Below, piece after piece: positions 6,301 to 13,060 of a DNA stretch of 13,060 nucleotides; position 1 is the first letter of the stretch, and each line of letters opens with the position of its first letter. The notes under the pieces were generated by a model. The model saw only the letters and a program-made list of their open reading frames with translations, ran no database searches and was not told the DNA's origin. The stretch is from FEB-35 sp050263095. Lineage in GTDB: Bacteria > Desulfobacterota > Deferrimicrobia > Deferrimicrobiales > Deferrimicrobiaceae. The position numbers and the translations under genes are program-made. The stretch covers positions 1 to 13,060 of the forward strand of contig JBLNEW010000026.1 in the NCBI GenBank assembly GCA_050263095.1, in the 5' to 3' direction.

Positions 6301-7347
6301 ATGGAGTTCGGAAGAAGAATATTTCTGCAGATCCTTTCGGTTGCGGCCGCCGCCCTCGGACCGTTCCGGGGCGCGTACGGTGCGGACGTTTCCCGGAAGG
6401 ATTCCATGAAGAAGCTGGAGCCCGGAAAGACGGCAGACCCGTACGTGCGCGGCGGGAAATCCCTCGTCGCGGCGGTGGGGGGGAAAGATCTGCCGTCGAT
6501 GGTGAGGAAGGGGGTTTCCTTGATCGGCGGATTCGGGCCGCTCGCGCTCAAGGGGAAGAGCGTTCTCGTGAAGCCGAACGTCGTCGGCGCCAACAGGCAT
6601 CCGACGACCACGAACCCGGCGGTCGTTTCGGAGGTGGTCAAGGCGCTCTACGAGGAAGGGGCCGGTAAGGTTTTCGTGGGCGACATGTCCGCCCTCGTCC
6701 GGGGTTCGACGAAAAGGAACATGGAGCGGACTGGGATGCTCGCGGCAGCCCGCGACGCCGGGGCGGAGCCGGTTTTCTTCGAGGACCACAAGTGGGTGAA
6801 GGTCAAGATAGACGGGAAATACATGAAGGAGGTATCGGTCACCGAATGGATATACAAGGTGGACAAGGTTGTGAACCTTCCGGTGATCAAGACGCACGAG
6901 TACGCCGGCTATTCGATCTGCCTGAAGAACTTCGTCGGCGCCACGCACCTCAGCCAGAGGCCTTATCTCGTGAATCCGCTCCACTGGGAAGAGGTCGTGG
7001 CGGAACTCAATCTCGCCTACCGTCCCGACCTGAACATCGCGGACGGAACGAAGGTGATGGTGGAGGGCGGCCCATGGGAGGGCAGTGCGGAGGAGGCGGG
7101 ACTTATTATTGCCAGCGGCGACCGGGTCGCCTGCGATGTCGCAGGACTTGCGATAATCAAGGCCTACGGCAGGTGGAAACGTCTACTTTCCTCGTCCCCG
7201 TGGGAGATGGGGCAGGTGAAAAGGGCAGTGGAACTCGGGCTTGGATCGGCAAACCGGCAGGAGATGGAGCTTGTCGCGGCCTCCCTCGACGGCGATCCCG
7301 CGTTCGATGCCTTGATGGGGAAAGTGAAGTCCTTTATTTCCTCCTGA
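6301..7347 (+). CDS. Tat-exported DUF362 family protein
   Basis: The start at the ATG at 6301 gives a twin-arginine signal, GRRIFLQILSVAAAALG, at residues 4-20, so the protein is probably exported folded by Tat. GGAGGGG at 6284-6290 is its ribosome site. An upstream in-frame ATG at 6205 would bury the signal, so it is rejected. The 348-residue product has the DUF362 pattern: KSVLVKPNVVGANRHPTTTN at 86-105, AGKVFVGDMS at 121-130 and NLPVIKTHEYAGYSICLKNFVGATH at 192-216. DUF362 proteins often sit near iron-sulfur enzymes and some are fused to ferredoxin domains, but this one has only Cys207 and Cys278 and no ferredoxin module. No biochemical function is established that I can name. Tat export suggests a bound cofactor, which is inference. 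Its 3' end overlaps the 3' end of the convergent CAP gene by 14 bp. Confidence 0.88.
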   Translation: MEFGRRIFLQILSVAAAALGPFRGAYGADVSRKDSMKKLEPGKTADPYVRGGKSLVAAVGGKDLPSMVRKGVSLIGGFGPLALKGKSVLVKPNVVGANRHPTTTNPAVVSEVVKALYEEGAGKVFVGDMSALVRGSTKRNMERTGMLAAARDAGAEPVFFEDHKWVKVKIDGKYMKEVSVTEWIYKVDKVVNLPVIKTHEYAGYSICLKNFVGATHLSQRPYLVNPLHWEEVVAELNLAYRPDLNIADGTKVMVEGGPWEGSAEEAGLIIASGDRVACDVAGLAIIKAYGRWKRLLSSSPWEMGQVKRAVELGLGSANRQEMELVAASLDGDPAFDALMGKVKSFISS

Positions 7348-7870
7348 CGAAGATCTGCGTGAAGTACCAGCCGCCCCGGGCATCGCGGGCGATTCCCACG
7401 CCGGTCAGGTCGTAGCCGCCCTCGATGTTTTCCTTGTGGCCATGGCTTCCCAGCCACCCTGACACGGCGGCGCGCACGGTTTCGGAGCGCGGGTAGTCGT
7501 TGAAGCCGACGTTCTCGGCGATTCCCTTCAACGGGACCGATTTCGAAATTTTGCGCCGCCTCGATTCGAAGCCGTCGTGGCCGGGCGCGATCCGGCCGTC
7601 CGCCATGTCCCTGCTGTGGCGGCGGGCGACCGCGGCGATCCGGGCGTCGTAGGCAAGGGGAGCAAGCCCCATGGCCCTTCGATGTTCATTGACGAGTTTG
7701 TGCGTTTTCGATTCAAGCGCAATCGCGGCTGCCGATTGAGGTTCCGGCGTTCCTGCCGTCGCGGAACGCGAAACCGCGCATAAGAAGAATGCCGTTAACA
7801 GCAACCAGGCGCCCAGGAAACCTGCGCCGGCGGCGATGCGGGCCGGTCGAGTCATATATATGGGAGACAT
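7334..7870 (-). CDS. Exported CAP/SCP-domain protein
   Basis: The 178-residue product from the ATG at 7870 has a signal or membrane anchor at about 10-36 (a long Leu/Ala/Phe core) and then a bacterial CAP domain. Key positions are visible: Asn61-Glu62 in LVNEHRRAMGLAPL, His85 in VARRHSRDMA, His98, Glu119 in GIAENVGF, and SHGHKENI at 142-149 with His145. These form the usual His/Glu cleft of the family. The domain ends in GGYDLTGVGI and a Tyr/Phe strand (WYFTQIFV). Extracytoplasmic bacterial CAP proteins are widespread, but their activity is mostly undefined. The start is uncertain: ATG 7855 would give a cleaner signal peptide, and a TTG at 7930 also opens the frame. None has a clear ribosome site. 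The gene is convergent with the DUF362 gene, and the stops overlap. Confidence 0.85.
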   Translation of the reverse strand: MSPIYMTRPARIAAGAGFLGAWLLLTAFFLCAVSRSATAGTPEPQSAAAIALESKTHKLVNEHRRAMGLAPLAYDARIAAVARRHSRDMADGRIAPGHDGFESRRRKISKSVPLKGIAENVGFNDYPRSETVRAAVSGWLGSHGHKENIEGGYDLTGVGIARDARGGWYFTQIFVRRK

Positions 7871-7909
7871 CGTCGAGCCGGAGGATTCTCGTGGAATGAT
7901 TTTTCTGGA

Positions 7910-7923
7910 ATAATGTTCATTAT
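7910..7923. promoter_or_regulatory. Perfect dyad in the divergent region between the CAP gene and the small exported protein gene
   Basis: ATAATG at 7910-7915 and CATTAT at 7918-7923 are exact reverse complements separated by two bases. The dyad lies 34 bp upstream of the plus-strand start and about 40 bp from the minus-strand start, a natural place for an operator shared by divergent genes. CATTAT also resembles a -10 element on either strand. No regulator is known. Confidence 0.35.
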
Positions 7924-7956
7924 CCGGCAATCCAATACTTCCCGTGGAGGTCGAAG

Positions 7957-8238
7957 ATGAAGCGATTCCTCGTTGTGCTCGGCATCCTCATGTTCACCGC
8001 TGCCATCGCGTTCGCCGCCGGCCCGAAGGACTACCAGGTGACGGGGCCGGTGCTCGAGGTCAAGGACGACGTCATAGTCGTCCAGAAGGGGAAGGACAAG
8101 TGGGAGATCGCCCGTGACAAGGACACGAAAGTCACCGGGGACCTCAAGGTCGGATCCAAGGTAACGATCATGTACAAGATGAAGGCGACAAGCATAGAGG
8201 CAAAGGAGGAGAAAAAGAAGGGGGCGGCCAAGAAATAA
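7957..8238 (+). CDS. Small exported protein of unknown function, single beta-barrel-like domain
   Basis: The 93-residue product has a clean signal peptide (residues 1-21, MKRFLVVLGILMF through AFA). A GGAGG ribosome site six bases before the ATG supports the start. The mature part (about 72 residues) alternates short beta strands and turns: DYQVTGPVLEVKDDVIVVQK, KWEIARDKDTKVTGDLKVGSKVTIMY. This reads like a small OB-type or SH3-like barrel similar in style to DUF5666-type exported proteins. It ends in a Lys-rich tail (EEKKKGAAKK). I recall near-identical small proteins annotated as hypothetical in Geobacter-like genomes, but cannot verify this here. It is probably periplasmic. Its function is unknown and no neighbour gives a clue. 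Confidence 0.8.
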   Translation: MKRFLVVLGILMFTAAIAFAAGPKDYQVTGPVLEVKDDVIVVQKGKDKWEIARDKDTKVTGDLKVGSKVTIMYKMKATSIEAKEEKKKGAAKK

Positions 8239-8257
8239 CGCGGGACCCGGGCCTGGA

Positions 8258-9724
<1,467 letters not shown>

Positions 9725-9735
9725 CCGCCGCGAGC

Positions 9736-10236
9736 CTACTGTACCTTCGTGAACTTGGTCTTGGCGGCGCCGCAGATCGGGCACTTCTCCGGCGCGCTGC
9801 CGTATACCGTGTTGCCGCAGACTTCGCAGATGAATATGTCCTGGTTGGCGAGGTCCTTTCCGCTCTTCAGGCTGGCCAACGCCGCCGAGTAGAGGTCGTG
9901 GTGGATCTTCTCGACGGCAAGGGCGTTCCGGAATGATATCGCCGCGCCGGTGTTTTTTTCCGCTTCGGCCTCTTTAAGGAAGGCCGGGTACATCTCCCTG
10001 AATTCGTACCCTTCCCCGTTTATGGCCGTCTGGATATTTTCCGCCGTGCCCTTTACGCCCCCCATCACGCGGAAATGGGCGTGAGCGTGCACGGTTTCCG
10101 CCGCCGCCGCCGCGCGGAACAGCTTCGCTATCTGGGGAAATCCGTCCGACTCCGCCTTCTTCGCGAATGCCAGGTACATCCTGTTGGCCTGGCTCTCGCC
10201 CGCAAATGCGTCTTTCAGGTTCTTTTCGGTTGCCAT
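9736..10236 (-). CDS. Rubrerythrin
   Basis: Rubrerythrins reduce hydrogen peroxide in the cytosol of anaerobes and microaerophiles, using a di-iron site fed by a rubredoxin-type iron. The 166-residue product is complete. The four-helix di-iron domain covers about 1-130. The ligands match those of Desulfovibrio rubrerythrin: Glu14, Glu47 with His50, Glu78 and Glu81 in EFREMYPAF, and Glu109 with His113 in VEKIHHDLY. The rubredoxin domain follows with Cys137-x2-Cys140 and Cys152-x2-Cys155. AAGGAGG, five bases before the start, is a very strong ribosome site and implies high expression. The next gene on the strand, the HerA-like ATPase, begins 11 bp downstream. A dyad lies just upstream and may be regulatory. 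Confidence 0.96.
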   Translation of the reverse strand: MATEKNLKDAFAGESQANRMYLAFAKKAESDGFPQIAKLFRAAAAAETVHAHAHFRVMGGVKGTAENIQTAINGEGYEFREMYPAFLKEAEAEKNTGAAISFRNALAVEKIHHDLYSAALASLKSGKDLANQDIFICEVCGNTVYGSAPEKCPICGAAKTKFTKVQ

Positions 10237-10259
10237 CTTTGCCTCCTTGTCGTGCGAAT

Positions 10260-10271
10260 ATCCCTCGGGAT
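10260..10271. promoter_or_regulatory. Short perfect dyad upstream of rubrerythrin
   Basis: ATCCC at 10260-10264 and GGGAT at 10267-10271 are exact reverse complements with two bases between, 23 bases before the rubrerythrin start. An operator for an oxidative-stress regulator is possible. The dyad is short and could be chance. Confidence 0.25.
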
Positions 10272-10322
10272 GGCGTGGTTGGTGAAATCCTGCACGCGAC
10301 CGGCGCTCATTCGGGTGTCAAC

Positions 10323-10359
10323 GGCCCCTCACCCCCTCCAGGCGAGGGGATGAAGGGCC
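10323..10359. repeat. Long imperfect GC-rich hairpin between the OmpA-like gene and rubrerythrin
   Basis: The left arm at 10323-10338 and the right arm at 10344-10359 pair over 16 positions with only two C-A mismatches (10328/10354 and 10332/10350), around the five-base loop CAGGC. The core is CCCCTC with GAGGGG. It lies 28 bases beyond the stop of the OmpA-like gene and about 90 bases before rubrerythrin, both on the minus strand. A terminator is possible, but there is no T run. The look is also like a REP-type dispersed element. Confidence 0.6.
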
Positions 10360-10387
10360 AGTTCGGTTCCTGTCGATTACGACTTTA

Positions 10388-11359
10388 TTATTGGGTGAGG
10401 ATAACTATCTCTACCCTCCGGTTCTCGAACCGCCCCTTCTCCGTCTTGTTGTCGGCGATGGGCTTGGTCAGCCCGTACCCGGCCGTCTTTATCCGGTTGC
10501 CGTTCTGCACGCCTTTGTCCACAAGATATTTCTTGACGGCGGCGGCCCTTTTCTCGGAAAGGGTTTGGTTGTACTTCGCTTTCCCCCTGTTGTCGGTGTG
10601 GCCTTCCACGGAAATCGCGTACCCCGGATACTTCTTAACGAAGTCGACCGCCTTCTGGAGCTCGGCGAGGTCGGATTTCCGGATATCCGCCTTGGCGGTA
10701 TCGAAGTTTACATGTATGGCCAGGCGGTCGACCACCTTGGGCGCAGGGGGGGGAGGAGGCGGGGTCACGTTGACCGTGGTAGTCGCGGTCTTGGTGCCGC
10801 CCTCGCCTTTCGCGGTTATCGTGTATTGCGTCGTGGCCGCGGGACACACTTCCCGGGAGCCGCCGGGGTCCACGGCGCCGATGCCCTGATCGATCGAGGC
10901 GCTTGTGGCGTTTGTGGACGACCAGGCCAGCTTCGTGCACTTTCCCTGTTCGACCGCGGCCGGATTCGCGGAAAGCGAGACGGTCGGCGCGGCAGGCATC
11001 GGAGGAGGCGGAGCCGCGGCAGGCATCGGTTTCGGCGCTTCGGCTTTCTTCGGGCAGAGGGCGTTCGCGCGAGCGGCGGCCTCATTGGCTTTGGCTCTGG
11101 CCTCTTCGGTACGGCACGACCAGTAGATCTCGTAGGCGTCGTTTTTCATCTTCTCGGCGGCGGCGAAATCCGCAGGGCATTCCTTGTCTTTGCCGGCGGC
11201 CTTTGCGGCTGCCACGGCCCTGTCCGCGGCCGGCAACTCCTTGTGGTAGTACCAGATCTGCTTTTTCGGGGCGAATTCCATCGAGGCGCACCCCGCAAAT
11301 AAGGCGAAAATAAACAGGAGGCCGATAGCGGAGAGACGATACGTCCACTTGTGGTCCAT
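10388..11359 (-). CDS. OmpA-family outer-membrane lipoprotein with an Ig-like central domain
   Basis: The 323-residue product begins at the ATG at 11359, eight bases after an AGGAG site. Residues 1-24 form a lipoprotein signal: hydrophobic core and LFAGC, so Cys24 should be lipidated after cleavage. A helical Ala/Glu region covers about 35-105 with Cys61, Cys82 and Cys102, followed by a Pro-rich linker. An Ig-like beta domain follows at about 126-198 (PTVSLSANPAAV through TTTVNV) with Cys141 and Cys172 possibly bonded. After a second Pro stretch comes an OmpA C-terminal domain at about 210-320. It holds VEGHTDNRG at 251-259 and NQTLSEKRAAAVKKYL at 264-279, with Asp256 and Arg271 at the peptidoglycan-binding positions. 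It should tether the outer membrane to the cell wall, Pal-like. The central domain is not found in Pal and suggests a partner-binding role. It stands alone, with about 100 bp or more of gap on each side. Confidence 0.93.
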   Translation of the reverse strand: MDHKWTYRLSAIGLLFIFALFAGCASMEFAPKKQIWYYHKELPAADRAVAAAKAAGKDKECPADFAAAEKMKNDAYEIYWSCRTEEARAKANEAAARANALCPKKAEAPKPMPAAAPPPPMPAAPTVSLSANPAAVEQGKCTKLAWSSTNATSASIDQGIGAVDPGGSREVCPAATTQYTITAKGEGGTKTATTTVNVTPPPPPPAPKVVDRLAIHVNFDTAKADIRKSDLAELQKAVDFVKKYPGYAISVEGHTDNRGKAKYNQTLSEKRAAAVKKYLVDKGVQNGNRIKTAGYGLTKPIADNKTEKGRFENRRVEIVILTQ

Positions 11360-11461
11360 TGTCGCTTCTCCTCTCTGGGGTTTTTTTAGGCAGACGCTAT
11401 AAATACCCTACATTAAGAAGAAACGCCGTGCAATAAAGCAATCAGACACTCGGAAACGTCC

Positions 11462-12001
11462 TCATTCTGCGGCGAATTCCAGGTTGAAGCAGTCCCTTCT
11501 ATGAAAGTCCGGCCGGGTGCCGGCATGGACCAATGCCCAGTGGCCGGTATCGCCCATTGCCGTCCTGATGACGGCTGCAACGGCAATTTCCACGGGCGAA
11601 TTCGCAGGTATAAGCTTCCCGATTTCCAGTTCCAGGAAAAAATAGATCGCCGCCGGTTTCCTTCGGACCTCGAACGGTAGCGAGGAGAGAGCCGGCTCCT
11701 CCCGCATCCCCTCCCTGTAGGACTCAAATCGATAGACATTCCAATGGCCGGCCGGCGAAAAGTTGAATTCCCAATAGCGCTTGGAACCCTTCACACCGAG
11801 AAAGACTTCCAGGCAGGTTCCTTCCCAGAGGCGGTCCTTCCTCGCCGGGAATGTTTCCGGTTCGGGGATCGCCAGTTCGGCCAGGTCGCCCGTAATAGCG
11901 CAGCGTACGGACAGCCTGTCCACATGCCTCTCGACCGATCCGCCGATTTCCAGATCGGGTCCTTTCCCCTCTCCCCGGAACGGCGTCAGGGAAAATTTCA
12001 T
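11462..12001 (-). CDS. DOMON-like (CBM9-type) domain protein
   Basis: The 179-residue product from the ATG at 12001 matches the DOMON-like family: CAITGDLAELAIPEP at 34-48, RKDRLWEGTCLEVFLG at 54-69, RYWEFNFSPAGHWNVYRFESYREGM at 75-99, and a C-terminal WALVHAGTRPDFHRRDCF at 155-172. These are beta-sandwich proteins related to carbohydrate- or heme-binding DOMON and CBM9 domains. No catalytic role is established. There is no signal peptide, so it is likely cytosolic unless it starts elsewhere. The ATG follows the stop of the NamZ gene by two bases (TGA-AC-ATG) with no strong ribosome site of its own, which indicates translational coupling. A longer in-frame start at 12094 would overlap the NamZ gene and is less likely. 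Sugar binding in peptidoglycan salvage fits the context but is inference. Confidence 0.88.
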   Translation of the reverse strand: MKFSLTPFRGEGKGPDLEIGGSVERHVDRLSVRCAITGDLAELAIPEPETFPARKDRLWEGTCLEVFLGVKGSKRYWEFNFSPAGHWNVYRFESYREGMREEPALSSLPFEVRRKPAAIYFFLELEIGKLIPANSPVEIAVAAVIRTAMGDTGHWALVHAGTRPDFHRRDCFNLEFAAE

Positions 12002-12003
12002 GT

Positions 12004-13060
12004 TCAGGCGACCGGTCCGTACCTGAGGAACCGGGCGCGCCGCTTCGCGAACGCCCGCTCCTCGCGCCTCCATGCCGCCGCGAGCTCCCGCCACCCCTGT
12101 CCACGCTCGAGCGCTTCACGTTCACGAGCGGAGCCGCACAGCAGGTCGAAAGCGGGGACGTCCTCGACGAACTCGTAGGGTTCGGTCCGCCATCGGAAAC
12201 GCGCGGGGTCCTGGGATCGTGCCGCTGCGACGCAGGCCACGCCGGTGCGGAAGGGACGAAAGGCCTCCCGGTCGTCGACGACGACCTCGACGCCGTGGCA
12301 ACGCGTCCCGGCGTGCTTGTCCCAGGTCGGCACGAAGCTGGCCTGACGGAACCGGACCCCGGGAAGCCGCTCGGACGCAAGCGCCTCCGCAAGCCGGCCG
12401 GCATTAAGCCACGGCGCCCCGAACAGCTCGAACGGCCGCGTCGTGCCCCGCCCCTCGCTGAGGTTCGTCCCCTCGAGAAGGCACATTCCCGGATAGACGA
12501 GCGCCGTCTCCGGCGTCGGCATGTTTGGCGACGGGAAGACCCATGGAAGACCGGTGTCGCGCTGGTGCATGCCCCGCCTCCAGCCGCGGCAGGGGATCAC
12601 GGTGAGCGCAAGGTCCAGGCCCCGCTCCTCACGGTACATGCAGGCGAGCTCCCCGACGGTGAGGCCGTGGCGGACCGCAACGTCGTGAACGCCGCAGAAG
12701 CTCTCGAAGCCGGGGCGGAGCGCCGGTCCTTCCACTTCGCGCCCACCGATCGGGTTCGGCCGGTCCAGGACGAAGAAGGCGAGCTTCTCCCGGGCCGCCG
12801 CCTCCATGCAGAAGAGCATGGTCGCCTGATACGTGTAATAGCGCGCCCCGATGTCCTGAATGTCGAAGACCAGCGCGTCCAGGCCGCTCAATTTCCGGGC
12901 GTCCGGCCGAAGCGAGTCAGGGCTGTTTCCATACAGCGAGTGGACCGGCACCCCGGTCCGACGGTCGCGCTCGTCCCCCACGGCCGCCATATATTGAAGG
13001 TCGCCGCGGACGCCGTGTTCCGGGCCGAAGAGGGCGGCGAGACGGACGCCCCGCGCTTCC
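12004..13060 (-). CDS. namZ: NamZ-type exo-beta-N-acetylmuramidase (DUF1343), N-terminus cut by the window edge
   Basis: NamZ enzymes remove terminal N-acetylmuramic acid from the non-reducing ends of peptidoglycan fragments, in cell-wall recycling or turnover. The visible 351 codons read in frame from 13059 to the TGA at 12004. The conserved FGPEHG motif lies at 13029-13012, and its Glu-His pair belongs to the family's active-site region. DIQDIGARYYTY, RPNPIGG, SPNMPTPETALVYPGMCLLEGTNLSEGRGTTRPFELFGAPW and a WDKHAG stretch further along are all typical of DUF1343. The ATG at 12990 is internal and not the true start, because the conserved FGPEHG motif lies upstream of it. The missing N-terminus probably holds a few dozen residues, perhaps a signal peptide. 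The downstream DOMON-like gene overlaps functionally through two-base coupling. Family is confident; exact activity is inferred. Confidence 0.9.
   Translation of the reverse strand, partial: EARGVRLAALFGPEHGVRGDLQYMAAVGDERDRRTGVPVHSLYGNSPDSLRPDARKLSGLDALVFDIQDIGARYYTYQATMLFCMEAAAREKLAFFVLDRPNPIGGREVEGPALRPGFESFCGVHDVAVRHGLTVGELACMYREERGLDLALTVIPCRGWRRGMHQRDTGLPWVFPSPNMPTPETALVYPGMCLLEGTNLSEGRGTTRPFELFGAPWLNAGRLAEALASERLPGVRFRQASFVPTWDKHAGTRCHGVEVVVDDREAFRPFRTGVACVAAARSQDPARFRWRTEPYEFVEDVPAFDLLCGSAREREALERGQGWRELAAAWRREERAFAKRRARFLRYGPVA

Noticed and set aside
6229..6984. Minus-strand frame opposite the DUF362 gene
   Set aside because: His/Arg/Pro-rich shadow of the plus-strand DUF362 frame.
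10391..11302. Gly/Arg-rich plus-strand frame opposite the OmpA-like gene
   Set aside because: Antisense of a Pro/Ala-rich lipoprotein gene; no signal, domain or ribosome site.
11400..11455. Promoter for the OmpA-like gene (TTGCAC, 17 bp, TAGGGT on the minus strand)
   Set aside because: Both boxes match consensus poorly; kept only as a remark.
12004..12990. Complete NamZ gene starting at the ATG at 12990
   Set aside because: The frame continues upstream with the conserved FGPEHG motif, so the start lies outside the window.

Overview
The window is high-GC bacterial DNA holding fourteen protein-coding genes. The two outermost genes run off the window edges. There are no tRNA, rRNA, IS or CRISPR signals that I can see. 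The gene mix suggests an anaerobic or microaerobic Deltaproteobacteria-type (Desulfobacterota/Geobacter-like) organism, but this is inference from gene content: a rubrerythrin, a Tat-exported DUF362 protein, cysteine-rich PAS signalling proteins, an exported TPR protein and an OmpA-type lipoprotein. No marker gene fixes the taxonomy.

Layout. (1) 1-2245, minus strand: a two-gene unit of exported proteins. A 463-residue coiled-coil/repeat protein of unknown function is followed 11 bp later by an exported TPR protein cut by the left edge. (2) 2246-2601: a divergent intergenic region. (3) 2602-5630, plus strand: a PAS-PAS-GGDEF diguanylate cyclase, then a short gene-poor stretch with a possible decayed fragment on the minus strand, an enoyl-CoA hydratase, and a zinc-ribbon/PAS protein. 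(4) 5701-8238, alternating strands: an exported intradiol-dioxygenase-like protein (minus), a Tat-exported DUF362 protein (plus), a CAP/SCP-domain exported protein (minus) and a 93-residue exported protein (plus). (5) 8258-13060, all minus: NamZ-type exo-muramidase (DUF1343, 5'-truncated) coupled to a DOMON-like protein, an OmpA-like lipoprotein, then rubrerythrin followed by a HerA/FtsK-type ATPase (DUF853, YjgR-like).

Themes. Most products are exported or act at the envelope: TPR, coiled-coil, dioxygenase-like, DUF362, CAP, the small protein, OmpA, and probably NamZ. Two signalling proteins carry PAS domains with Cys or Cys/His clusters that could bind metal or sense redox. Three gene pairs look co-transcribed: coiled-coil/TPR, rubrerythrin/ATPase and NamZ/DOMON.

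I do not see a clear new defence, mobile or biosynthetic system. The most original material is the coiled-coil/TPR pair, the orphan zinc-ribbon/PAS protein, the rubrerythrin-ATPase pairing and a long imperfect hairpin between ompA-like and rubrerythrin genes.
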